NCBI GenBank assembly: GCA_027575765.1
Contig: JANBPT010000047.1
Coordinates: 1 to 64,000 of the forward strand
DNA: 64,000 nt
Direction of reading: 5' to 3'
Source: Tieghemiomyces parasiticus
Taxonomy: Eukaryota > Kickxellomycota > Dimargaritomycetes > Dimargaritales > Dimargaritaceae
The position numbers and the translations under genes were made by a program. This document shows positions 46,949 to 58,000 of this stretch, in pieces. How positions within the stretch are numbered: position 1 is the stretch's first letter; each line of letters starts with the position of its first letter. The notes beneath the pieces were generated by a model that saw only the letters and a program-made list of their open reading frames with translations, had not been told where the DNA came from and did not search any database.

Positions 46949-47290
46949 CGCTTATCTACCACCTCTAGACCTTGCGGAAATGCTAACCACCTTCTCCTTC
47001 CGTTATCTGCATTGGCTATACCTTTTCCACACCCCTCTACCGTCTTCCATACTTGCTTGCCTGTCTCTAACATTTGCGCCTCTTCCCTACCTTGTCATGC
47101 GATGAGTCCCATGTCGGTTTTTATGCCCTTGCTCAATGTCCATAAACATAATCATTGACCGTGTAGATATATGCGCCCTCCTATTTCAACCCACCTGAAG
47201 CTCCTAATTTGGAGCACATGCCAATGGGGTGAGGGTTACTAGGGCTGTACTATCTCGCACGGCCTCCACTCATAATCACGAATGTCGAGA
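46949..47290. other. Spacer between convergent genes
   Basis: T-rich 3' flank of AFG1 facing the minus-strand Myb-like gene. No gene seen. Confidence 0.5.
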
Positions 47291-47848
47291 TCACTGTGGC
47301 TGGGCCTCCTCGAGGACCAACGCACGGCGGATTTCACAGAACCGCACCAACCACCGCAAGTCCGAATAATCCAAATCCAACCCCATCTCGGCCGCTATCT
47401 GGGTAGGTGGAGTGAGGCTGTCGTTGACCAGTCGAAGCAAGCGTTCGACATCACCATCGCCGATATCGGTCGGGATCCGTCGGTACCCAAGACGCAACTT
47501 ACGGTAGCGATCGCGGCAGCTACTCTCGGTGCGATCCGGTACCCGACTGGCGATTATCTGCCAGAGTCCCGGGGTGCCAGATGCCGAAGTGTCCTCCGCA
47601 TGATGCCCGCTGTATAACTCGAAGGTTCGGGCAGCGGAGGGCTGATAATCGACCAGCCCGGCATTGAGGCTTGGATGGCGACGACGGCAGAGGTCGGCGT
47701 AGATAGGCATGCAGTTGAGTAGATAATCGTCGGTATGCTGGATAGACAGTAGGAGGAGGGCATCCTCAGTAGCGGTCCAGTGGGTAGACGCGGACGCTCG
47801 TCGGGCGACGGAGCTGATGGAGTCTGATCGCATGATCGAGGACGGCAT
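47291..47848 (-). CDS. Myb-related protein C, short member of the family
   Basis: Uninterrupted 185-residue frame from ATG. HWTATEDALLLLSIQHTDDY...CMPIYADLCRRR aligns with the fourth Myb-like unit of proteins A and B (WPIEQDMALLLIIYDGAPG...FQDLCRQY; WKMRDDMALLLMVHDGAPQ...YRPFCQRF). GLWQIIASRVPDRTESSCRD then RYRKL aligns with LWHKVAHLLG...YVRRRWRRL. It thus corresponds to the C-terminal half of the family only; the first repeats are absent and replaced by a short Ser/Arg-rich start (MPSSIMRSDSISSVARRASA) with acidic Asp at position 9. No intron and no in-frame stop, so probably functional. Unlike A and B there is no long separate leader exon; targeting is uncertain. Confidence 0.65.
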   Translation of the reverse strand: MPSSIMRSDSISSVARRASASTHWTATEDALLLLSIQHTDDYLLNCMPIYADLCRRRHPSLNAGLVDYQPSAARTFELYSGHHAEDTSASGTPGLWQIIASRVPDRTESSCRDRYRKLRLGYRRIPTDIGDGDVERLLRLVNDSLTPPTQIAAEMGLDLDYSDLRWLVRFCEIRRALVLEEAQPQ

Positions 47849-49069
47849 CTTTCAAGATGGGTATAGATAAGACAAAAAAACACCTAAGGATTAAACCAAA
47901 ACGATCGAACGAATATCGGGTAATGAAATCAAGTCGTCGCCTTTCTAATAGCTCGTGTATCATTTAAGTATTAAATCTAACCCCCTGGGCAATGCGGAGG
48001 CGGGGAAGGGTTGCCACCACCTTAATATATCCCGCGGGTTATTCGTTGGCCATGGTAAAACTTTGATAGTTGCATGCTGATGCGTAACTTCTAGCACGAC
48101 AGTGCCTGCAGAGACGACACTACCTTCGGAGGAAAGGGGGGGGAAAGGAGTCCTTAGGGAGCGTCGGTGATATCCCTAGCTGTTATGGTCAAATGTCACT
48201 CTTGATTATACCGACAGCATTGTGGCCGTGCTAAGGTAAAGGTCACCCGGTTACGTTAATTTGCTGATTGTAAGCCAAGATGGGGTAAAATTTCATGCCG
48301 CACGGTTAGCGTTAGGCTGTATGGTTGGATTAGGCAAAGCATCTGTAAGGTGTATCAGAGGACTTACAATTTTGCGTATGAGTTGACGTTGCAACAACCT
48401 GGGCTGCTATCACGCGACCTGCAGCGCTGTACAGAATATAAGAAGTGGTGGGTATCAATGGTCAGGCCCCCCCATTCCTGCCCCATTAGTATGCTTACCA
48501 CGACCCAGAATTTTTGTAAATCAGTTAGTACATTATGTCAGAGAGAGGTGGGTGACCCATGCTGACTGCTGCTACGACCATTGCTCCACGCCTCCGCAGG
48601 CTATTATCTAATCAATAGGGCAGGCAAAGGGAAATGTATTTTGACGGCTGTAAGTAACCAGACGGCCGGCAGTCCGTGTCCGGGAGGGGGCGAAAGACGC
48701 TGCGTTGGAATAGGACATCAGTTATACAAGCCGTAGGATAGGAGTGGCGGGGTGGTGTCTGGTGGGGTCGAGATGAACCTGATAAGAAAGAGACTCCCCC
48801 CCTTCGAATGAAAGGTGAAAGAAAACGAAAGGGGTGGTCGAATTGGCGGCGGCGGCGGATAAAAAAAACAGGTGGAAAAGAGATCAGAAACAATTACAGA
48901 TGCGGAAAGCCAGGGTGAGGCCGCTAGAGGCAGGGAAAAAAGACATACCGTCACAGGGAAGACGAAATAAACGTTTAAACTGAATAGAGGCCACAGAGGC
49001 TACACGATAGGGGGGGGATGGAAAAACAAACACATCAACAACATCGGGGGGGGTGGTTAGGTCAGTCAA
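47849..49069. other. Intergenic, no gene seen
   Basis: 1.2 kb with no recognisable gene. The part next to the phosphatase gene (48,600-49,069) is purine-rich on the plus strand, consistent with its 3' untranslated region. Confidence 0.5.
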
Positions 49070-50599
49070 CTAGTGATAGAGACGGACCACCATCACCGTG
49101 ATATTGTCCCGGCTAAAGTTATCGAGGGCGTGCTTAGTGAGCTGCTCGCTCGCCTTCTGCGGATCGGGTTCGTCCTTCACCAGGTCGACGGCCTCCTGGT
49201 CAGTGCAGACGTCCCAGAGACCGTCACAGGCCAAGATCAGGAACGTGTCCTCGTGATTAAGGTCGGTCTCAGTGGTGTAAGGGTGACCCACGACCACGTC
49301 CTTCATGCTTGAATCGCCTAGAGCGCGGGTCACGGCCAGGACACCGTTGACCCGGTTGTTAAGCACGAACCCACCGGCCTCCGAAATGCGCCGCACCTCG
49401 TGTGGGTCGTCCCCCTTGTGGTCGTAGGTCAATCGCACAGCCCGCCCGCCGCGCGCCAGCACGCCGCGGGCATCTCCGGCATTTCCTGAGTACAGGCTCC
49501 AGGTGTGTGGAGTAGTCGTCGCCGGGTGAAGGGAGGCGGAAGCCGGATGGGTCTCCAAGAATATGACTACCGCCGTACACCCGGAATGCGACGTGAGTTC
49601 GGTCGATATTCGTCGATCGGCTTCGACAAAGGCGTGGTGCATGAGTTCGGTGACGGTAGATTCGGCGGTGATAGGCCGGAGGGCCGAGGCAGCCACCTCC
49701 GCGGCCTTGGACGGGGAAGGACGAGCCGGGCCCCGCGTTTCGGCTACGGAGGGTAGGTCGTCGGAGTCCAACGACAGAGACCGGTTATGGCTCACCAGGG
49801 GCAGGGGGGTCTGTGGCACATCGGTGGCGGCTGGTGTGGGCAACGTGGCCGTGGCATTAGCCGAGCGGGAGGGGGAGGAGGGTATGGCTGAAACAGCGGC
49901 GACAACGTCGGCGGTAGAGGGCGTTGACGTAGTGTCGATTTTAGGGGTAGAAGCGTGCTGCAGGGCACGCCTCCGGGCCAGATTGGCCAGGAAAATCTCG
50001 TGGAAATGCAGCCCGCACCACTCCGCGGCCTGTTTGCCGGCATGCCCGTCAAAGATGGTGAAGAACCCTTGGCCGTCGGCATCGTCAAACTTGTAAAAAA
50101 AGGAATGCGAGTCCTCCATGGTGCGTCGGCACCGACGGTTTCGGTCAGAGGCCACGCCAACCCGGAAGGTACCCGGCTGGCCCGTGTTGTCTGGGGCTTC
50201 GTCACAGAGGCCAACCGGCGGGGCTGGCGAGGGCACGATGGCGTGCACCAGAGGGGATGGAGTGGCGGCTGTGGTGGTGTTGATGGGCGGCGGGATGCTC
50301 GCCCGTACCAATGAAGCCGACGGTTTACGAAGCAGCGTCTTGATACTGTCGGATGGGACGGCTAGGGTGGCCGAGGGTGAACCGCCGTCTTGGGCATTGG
50401 TCGGTGAGCGCACGGGTGAGGTCGCGGTGGCCGCGGGAGATTGCGGGGTGGAGCCGTTCACAGGGGAGGCGGTCGAGGGGGGCGGGATGGCGGACGACCC
50501 CTGGTTGCCGGTTGGGCCGGTCGAGTGGGCAGGCTCATCCGACTGGGAAAATTCCACGGGGACAGCCGTCCGGGGGGTGGCGGGGGGCTCCTCGGCCAT
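49070..50599 (-). CDS. PP2C-type Ser/Thr phosphatase (Ptc1-like), intronless
   Basis: 509-residue metal-dependent phosphatase. Residues 1-140 are a Pro/Ser/Thr/Ala-rich, probably disordered extension (MAEEPPATPRTAVPVEFSQS...). The PP2C domain begins FRVGVASDRNRRCRRTMEDS (Arg and Glu-Asp of the phosphate/metal site, about 145-164), then FFTIFDGHAGKQAAEWC (DGHxG, about 175-191). An insert of about 100 residues, Ser/Thr/Pro/Ala-rich, separates this from HAFVEADRRI. Further motifs are SGCTAVVIFLE, SLYSGNAGDARGVLARGGRA, YDHKGDDPHEVRRISEAGGF, LAVTRALGDSSMK, LILACDGLWDVCTDQEAVDL and the C-terminal FSRDNITVMVVRLYH. All metal-coordinating Asp/Gly are present, so it should be active. The usual ANVGDS/ANVGDA motif reads GNAGDA here. 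Confidence 0.95.
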   Translation of the reverse strand: MAEEPPATPRTAVPVEFSQSDEPAHSTGPTGNQGSSAIPPPSTASPVNGSTPQSPAATATSPVRSPTNAQDGGSPSATLAVPSDSIKTLLRKPSASLVRASIPPPINTTTAATPSPLVHAIVPSPAPPVGLCDEAPDNTGQPGTFRVGVASDRNRRCRRTMEDSHSFFYKFDDADGQGFFTIFDGHAGKQAAEWCGLHFHEIFLANLARRRALQHASTPKIDTTSTPSTADVVAAVSAIPSSPSRSANATATLPTPAATDVPQTPLPLVSHNRSLSLDSDDLPSVAETRGPARPSPSKAAEVAASALRPITAESTVTELMHHAFVEADRRISTELTSHSGCTAVVIFLETHPASASLHPATTTPHTWSLYSGNAGDARGVLARGGRAVRLTYDHKGDDPHEVRRISEAGGFVLNNRVNGVLAVTRALGDSSMKDVVVGHPYTTETDLNHEDTFLILACDGLWDVCTDQEAVDLVKDEPDPQKASEQLTKHALDNFSRDNITVMVVRLYH

Positions 50600-51765
50600 T
50601 GTCGCTTGTAAATAAATGGGGGACAGAGCAGGCTACGGTCGGGTAGTTATATTGGTAGGAAGGGAGGGAGGGGGAAAGAAAGGGAATCCCAGACGCGATG
50701 CAGACCGTAGAGATAAAGCACAGCGTGTAAATAAAGAGGTACGAGTGGTGGTGGAGACAGAGTGGAAAGCCAGGAACTGGACAATAGCAGTGGGAAGCAG
50801 GGTCCAGACTAAGAGGGAACAAACGGCGGGGGCGGGGGAGGGAATGGACAGGGCCAGGAACGCTAGCTGAGACGTATCTGAGGTACACCGGTTATAAATA
50901 GACAGCGCTAAACACAGATGTGTTGTGGCATTCAGAGGGTTTCGGATGGGACAAGTAAGGAAAGAAATGAGCAGTGAGGTTATGCACATCTGTGGGTGGA
51001 GTTTGTGAGAGGAGGAGCGGGCACGCCGATGTGGCTGGGCAGTAGAGTTGGTGGGTATTGGGGTGGGAAGGCGAGGGCGGGAAGCGGGTGGGAACGAACG
51101 GCCAGGTCGCTCGCCCTGGACCGACGGTTGGGATAGGCTGGCGTTGGACCCCGCCGCGACGAACCCACTCGCTTGTAACTGAAGGGAGGGGGCGATAGGG
51201 GGTGTTGGTGGGCGATACGGAGGGGTAGCTAGAGAGATTGGAGCCACCCAGCCATCTTAGCGCGCTTTGTAAAACCGGCCTGCACTCGAGCGTGGCATTG
51301 ACCGTCCAAATTTTTATACCGAGATTAGGGGCGGCGGCTACATGCAGATCAACTCTAAAGAGGGAAGGAGGGAGGCCAAGGCCGTCTATGCGTCGAGACG
51401 GGATGGGCCTCCTCAATCTGACAATGGAGGCGCGACCCAGGGCGGCACAGTAAGGGCTAGATCACGGCTGCGGACGGCTTCCCGATGCGCATTCAGGGTC
51501 TCCCTATTTTTTCATCACGCGCTCCCCATTTAGTCCGACAGCGGGACCAGCCAGGCATGGAGTGCCAGGTTGTTGTGGAGCCGACCTGCAACCCAGCCAT
51601 ACTGGGTTGCTCCTCGTCAACTCGTACGACGCTTGGTTGCCAAATCTCTGTACGGTTGTTGGCGCACCCCGGCACACCAAAGCTGTGCGCCGTGCAGTGC
51701 CTTCAGGGAGGGGGGATCCATACCCACCACCTTACAGTCCCATGCGGCCCTCCTGCCAGTTGGCA
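50600..51765. other. Shared upstream region of PP2C (minus) and HIR3 (plus)
   Basis: Purine-rich on the plus strand up to about 51,240 (pyrimidine-rich leader of the minus-strand phosphatase), then ordinary sequence. TTATAAATAG at about 50,893 could serve either strand. No gene supported. Confidence 0.5.
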
Positions 51766-51772
51766 TATAAGG
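51766..51772 (+). promoter_or_regulatory. Candidate TATA box of HIR3-like gene
   Basis: TATAAGG in GCATATAAGGCG, 285 bases upstream of the start codon at 52051. Confidence 0.4.
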
Positions 51773-52050
51773 CGCGTCGCTCTAAACCCTACTCCTTCCT
51801 CTGCTAAAGCCCCGCAGCCTGACAGGTCGCTTGCCGTGACCGTTGTGCCAACAAGCCAGGCGCTCACCAGGGCCTCACTGCCGATGCACTACATACCATC
51901 TGGCCGGGGCCTTAAGGTGTTCTGTAACAGTTGTTCTCATTTCGACCACCCGCAAGCCTTGGGCCCTTACGTTTACCATTTCTCCATTCGCATCATCCAC
52001 GTTGAACCTAGTCCTGCTAAGGCCCGCCGCCGGCCCTCAACGATGCAGCC

Positions 52051-55000
52051 ATGATCCGCTTTACCCCCATTAACGTTGAGAATGTCGACGATCTGCCCCA
52101 GACTCACAACGAGGTGCCCGAATTGGTAAGTGTTTACCGAGTGCAGGCCCTCCAGGTACGGCTTAATAAAAGCGTACCGTAGCCAGGCCGTGTCGTTTCG
52201 ACCATATATGGTATGGCCTGACGTGGCCTGTCTGTTCTGGACGCCTCGACTATACGTGGGGGCCGAATACTGACGGAACGCTAGGCCCCGGTACCTCAGA
52301 GTACCTAGTAGAACCGACCACAATACCGCATTGAAAGTGCGTTACATTTCCACATCGGTGCCAATACGCAGCCCAGCACGCCCTAGGTTTAACGATTTCA
52401 CGGTGCGGACCTAGTAGCCTCACAGTTACCACCAGTGATGGCCTAACCGTTTTATTCTACCTGATATGCCCGCCTGCCTTATTTACGACACCCTCCCTTA
52501 GATCGATGAAAGCGTCAATCGGTACAACCAGGCGCTGCGCCTATACAACAAAGGCCGCCGGAAGGACGCCCGTGAGCTGCTGGAGCAGGTTCTGGAGGCC
52601 GATTGGCTCCGGGCCTCGGTCCACGGGTCCGGCGCCGTACCCAACGGTAAGCCGGCCCCCTCCAAGCCTTCCCAGTCCGGTCTCATATTTCGTGACGAGG
52701 ATGAGGCCCGCATCGAGCAGCTCCTCTACAACGTGTTTCGAAACTACGCATCTTTTCTTTGCGACGAGGCTCGCGTGCTGGAACACGACACCCCGCTGCC
52801 CCTCGACGATCATGCCAGGTCGCTCTTGCCTACCAGGGAGCAGGAGCCGGAATCCACCGTGCAGCGTAACCGGGCCCTTGACTACTTGCTGCGCGCGGCG
52901 GAACTTGATGCATCGGATACCACGCTCTGGCTACGTATCGGCCGACTGGCTCTCGACACCCACCAGCTGGGCCTGGCTCGGGCTGCCCTGGAACGGGTAA
53001 TCAATAGTGCCAAGTCAGGCTCCGTGGATGACGGCGACGATTACACAGCCACTTTTACCCCACCAAACTTTGCACGATTCGAACCCACTCAGTGGTGGGC
53101 CTACCAGGCGCTTCTGGGTCTGCTGTACATCACGGGCGACTTCGCCACCCTGGAGGCCAGCGAAGCCGCCTGTCGAACCTACCTGGACCCACCGCTGTAC
53201 ATTACTCCCGAACTACCGCCGGCCCATGCATTCCGACTACCACCAGTGCCACCTACCGCATTTTCTATCGCGCGGGCCGCCGCTGCAGTTCTGCCTGCTA
53301 CGCCATCGACGACTCCCCCCGTGACTGCCTATGAATTGGTCGCTCCTACTTGGACGGCCCTGGGCCAACTCCTACTGAGCGTCTACCGTGACCGAGCAGT
53401 GAGTGACCCGGACGAGGTTTTTACCCCAATCACAATTACCCTGTGCACCGCCCAGTCAAATGGGGAACCTGAGATGGAAATTGACGCGGCGAAGCCCGCG
53501 CCTGACGACCCTCAAAGCCCACGTGACTCATCCCACCACCTACCGGGCCTGCCTCCGCTCCCAACCCTTCCGCGGGGCCCTCGTACCAGCCTTATGCCCG
53601 TACTGACCCGTCCCCGACCGGGCTTGAAACGTAAAATGTCCGATTCGGCCTTGTCAGATCTCGTACTCAGCGCGGCTAGCATTGAACCCCAAAGTCAAGA
53701 AGCCCAGCCGCGCCTCCGGACCAGGAATTCCATGACGCGTTCCCAACCCACCTCACCAATTCTCGGCGCCGCTCCGTTACCGAAAAGCCTCGTCCCATCT
53801 CTCAAGAACCGGCGCGTATCAGACGACGGAACCGGGGTGCCCGTCAGGGTACCATTGCAACGCGCCTCGTCCATGGGGCCTGCTAGCACATCACTCACCC
53901 GTGCCACGTCACGCCAGTCCCCCGCGGTCGGCGAGACACCGGAGAGTCCGCGAACTGCCGCGTATCCCAAGATGAGCCGCCGCTCCGGATCGACCATGCC
54001 GATTGAGGCGACCTCGGGCCGTACCGCCGCCGCCACCACCATCGCTGCTAAAAATTGGGATGAGGCACTCGACGGGGCCCTCGCCACCCTCTTCCGCTGG
54101 TTCGGTTGGTGGGACTTGGTCGAGGCTGGGGCCTCGCACGGATCGGACCGAGACCATCCGGCAGCCTCGCACGTAGCGTCCGACCAGCTGGCTGACCTGG
54201 ACCGGACGGCCGAACGAATCCTGCGCGTGTGGAGCAAAGCCCCCGTGAGCATCCAGACTGCTCAGCGCCAGTATATCCAGTACGGCCGACCCACCACCCC
54301 GCTTGGTCGTCGCCTCCTAGCGTGGCTTCGCCTGTGCCTCGATGCCGACCCGTCCAAGCCACTACAATTACCGGCACAGGTCGATCTGGTAACCACCCTG
54401 ACCCAGGAATTGGCCGAACTAATGCCCGCTGAAGGTCTCACTAGTGACGCGCCGATCGACGACGGTGAACTGCCGGCCTTCCTGGCCGTCTGCAACGCCA
54501 CTCAGGCGGATCCATCGACCTACCTGCGCCATTATGTCATGCGCTTCTTTTTGCCCGATCCGTTCTGGCGCCGCTGGGTCGCTGGGGAGGACCTTGACGG
54601 TGGTAGTGGGGAGCGGCTGACGGAAACTCCCGTTGCCTCCTGGCTCACAACCCGCTGGGCCCCGGATTTCGGTCAAGTCTTGGGGGAGGCGTTCGAAATA
54701 TGCCACATGGACCTATTTTGGCTGATCCGCGCCTATGTGGCTGATGAGATCGTCGAGGCCCCGTCCCACCCGGCCCGCCCCGGCGATCTGGCCCTGGTGG
54801 GGGCCTTGCTCGGCACCTGCGAGTTTCTACTTGACGGTCTCTTGAGTATGGCAGCCGACACCTCTACCACGGGTGGCCCGGAAAACAAAGCTGGAAGCCG
54901 AACTACCTCTGCCACGGTCGATTCGGCCGAGGAAGAGGCCGCCACGGAAACCATGGCGGCCACCCTCGGCCGGCTTATTGTCCAGCTGGACATGGCCTTG

Positions 55001-58000
55001 GGCGCCAAGTGTTCGCCCGCATTGGCAGTGAACCCAGATGCCATGGACAGCGACGGTGCTGGCACTCAGCACCAGTGCCTGGTCTACCGCCGGCACTGGT
55101 TGGGTCTTAAGGTCGGGGTTCTCGACGGACAACTTGGCGCCACCTTGGCCGCCGCCCGCTCCCTCGCAACGTCAGAGGTCGCGGTGGTAACCCTGCCCAA
55201 CTGCCGATTCCTGCCGACGCTCGGGCAGACCGTGGCTCGCCGTCTCGCCGATCACCTCGCTACCGAACAGCGTCTTCGCGACGGCCTGGCTGATTTCACC
55301 GCCGGCCATTATGAACAGGCCATCCGCCAGCTGCGACCCGCCGTGGCAGCTGACGCGCAAGGGTTTCCACTGACGATGACACCGGGCTGCACCCCGCGCT
55401 TCCGCGCCGAAGGCGCCGCGGCAGACTCTACCAGTGCGGTAACCCCTCAGGCGACGAGCGCTGGCGCCTCGCTCGACCCTTACCGCCGCCTCGTGGTCTG
55501 GCAGACCCTACAACGGGCCTACCAGCGCAAATCCCCACCCAGTGCGGCCGAGGCCTGGGCCTGCCAACTGGCCGGTCTTGTGGCGCAGATGGACGGGCTG
55601 AGCACGGCGGTCACTGCGCTTGCCACCGAGATTGACCAAGGGCTGCCTGACCTGACTTTCCCGTCTGCACGGAGCGGTAAAGCCGGCGCCGACGCGTCGG
55701 TACGGCCCAAACCGGGGGCATTGGCCGTGGCTGCCTTGTTTGCCGGGCTGACCGCAATCAACACGACGATTCGCGATTTGACGACCGGGGCCCAGGCAAT
55801 TCTAGCCCGGCGCGTGCCTCGTCTGGATGGGGGTGCGGTAGAGACGGAGGGGTACGGAGCCGACCTGGACTCTTCTCGGCCGGTGCCAGCATGGTTGCGC
55901 CACCTCCAGACGGTCTCTCGGTCGACTCGTCCTAATCCGCATAAGCCGTCCTCATCATCGTTAACTCCACCGCCGGACGCTCTGCTACTAGTCGCCCGCC
56001 TGTCCCAGCATATCATTGCCTACGACGGTCATCTGCAGTCCCTCCCCGAGGAGGAGATCCAGGTACCCCTCTACACTCTTATGGTACGCAGTTGGGAGCT
56101 CTTAGCTGTCGTCCGCCTTATGCAGGAGGCCCCACCGGCGCGCCCCTCCTACACCCTCCCACCAAACCAACCCCGTATTGTCGCGCAACCGTTGCCGATC
56201 GACGGCGGCGCCGACGAAACCGTCGACCCGCTATCGGATCACGTCGCCCACCGGCGGCAGCGAATCCACATTGGCACGCTTCCGCTGGACGCTTGCGCCC
56301 TCGACGCCGCGTGGCGCACCGCTCCGCCTGTCATGACGGCGGTCGGGGCCCTGCGCGCCTACCTCCGCACCCTCCACCACACCGTAGGCCAGATGGGCCT
56401 GTGCACGGTTGATAAGGGTTCATTCCTGGCCCTGGCCTTTGAGATTATCCACTGGGACGACGCAACCCCGACGCCGCCGCTGGAGACCCATCACGACGCC
56501 TTGCAATGCCTGTACTGCCTCTACAATGTGAGGCTGAATGGCGACCTGGAGGAGCACGACTGCGAGCCTTTAGAATTGGATATCCCGGCCGCGTCGTATC
56601 TCTTTGACCAGCTCCTGCCGCGGATCGCGGAGCGTCTGTTCCGCCCTCAGGCCCATGTCGGCGCCGAGTGGCGTAGCAACCTCGAAGCCATTGTTAGGGC
56701 CATTGGTGATCCGCACAGAGAACTCGGTAAGTACTTAAACAATACTTGGTCACTTTGGATGTCCACCGGGGCGAGTGGATGGTGTCATCCATTCTCGGTT
56801 GTCCGCACCCCCCCCGTCCCTCGCTAACCCACTGACCCGATTTCCTTACTCCTAATTTACCCGATCCAATTTTTTTTGATATACCCCTGATGCCCAGGTC
56901 GTGTGACGCTAAACGAACGTGACATTGAGGAATACCTCGATCGACCGGTGGATCTGCTGACAGCGCTGAGCGACGATCCGGCCGTCCTGCGCGCGGGCGG
57001 CTACGCCTACCTCCTACCCGCCCTGGACTGCGGCCCCACCTTGGCGCCGGTCTACTTCCACGCGTATCTACTTCAAGGGTACGCCCTACACACCCAACTG
57101 CGCCAGCGGATCCGAAGCAACGCCACTCGCGACCCGGACGATCTGGACACCGTGATTGATTTGTACCGCAACCAGCTGTCGGTGACTCCGACGGCACCCG
57201 TCGCATGGTACTGCTTAGCCAACGTGTGCCGAGACGAGGTGGCCGAAAAATTGATGCGCCGGGCCAATGCCCTACTCAAGGCCACCGACGACATTGTCGA
57301 GAACTGCCGACTCATCTTTTTGGCTTACCTACAGTGCTATCGCCGGTCGCGTAACGCATCAGCGGCGGGACCCACGACCGGACCCGGCAGTCACATCCCG
57401 CCATTGCACCGACCGGCCCTCCTGAACGAGATGGGCCAGTTTCTCTACTTTCTAACGCGTCCCCCGGTGGAACTCAGGGTATGCTTGCCCAAGGTTGGCG
57501 ATAAAACTCTAGCCATGAACGGATCATCGATGTCGGCGCCATCTGCAATTAATGGCACTGCGGAGCAGTCCGGAGAAGAGGCCGAGGTGCAGCGACAACA
57601 GAAACAGCGACAATGGCTGGCCCGTGCCCGGGTGTTACACACGCAGCCCCCGACCATGCCATCCAAGGCTCAGGTGTATCGCCTGGCCGCCAAGTTCTTC
57701 ACCCGGGCCCTCGAAGGCTACGGGCGTAGCGAAACCGAGGACGCCACTTCCGTGCCAACCCCGCGGGCCACCATCCTCAACCAGCTGCACCAGTATCCGC
57801 CCTGGACCGCTGACCTGTACCTGGGTCGCTGCCTCCGCAAACTAGAATCTACCCCGCTGCGGGCTTATGCGTGTCTGTGGCGCTCCCTGCAACGGGCCAT
57901 CGCCTCCGCGGGGCCTGGTGATTCGTCCTCGGGCGTGGATGCCCTAATTGAGCCGATGTACACCTTGTTGTCGTCCCTGGCCAAGGATCTCCACCGGGGC

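Noticed and set aside
49563..50615. Open frames up to 177 codons on the plus strand
   Set aside because: Shadows of the GC-rich phosphatase gene on the minus strand.
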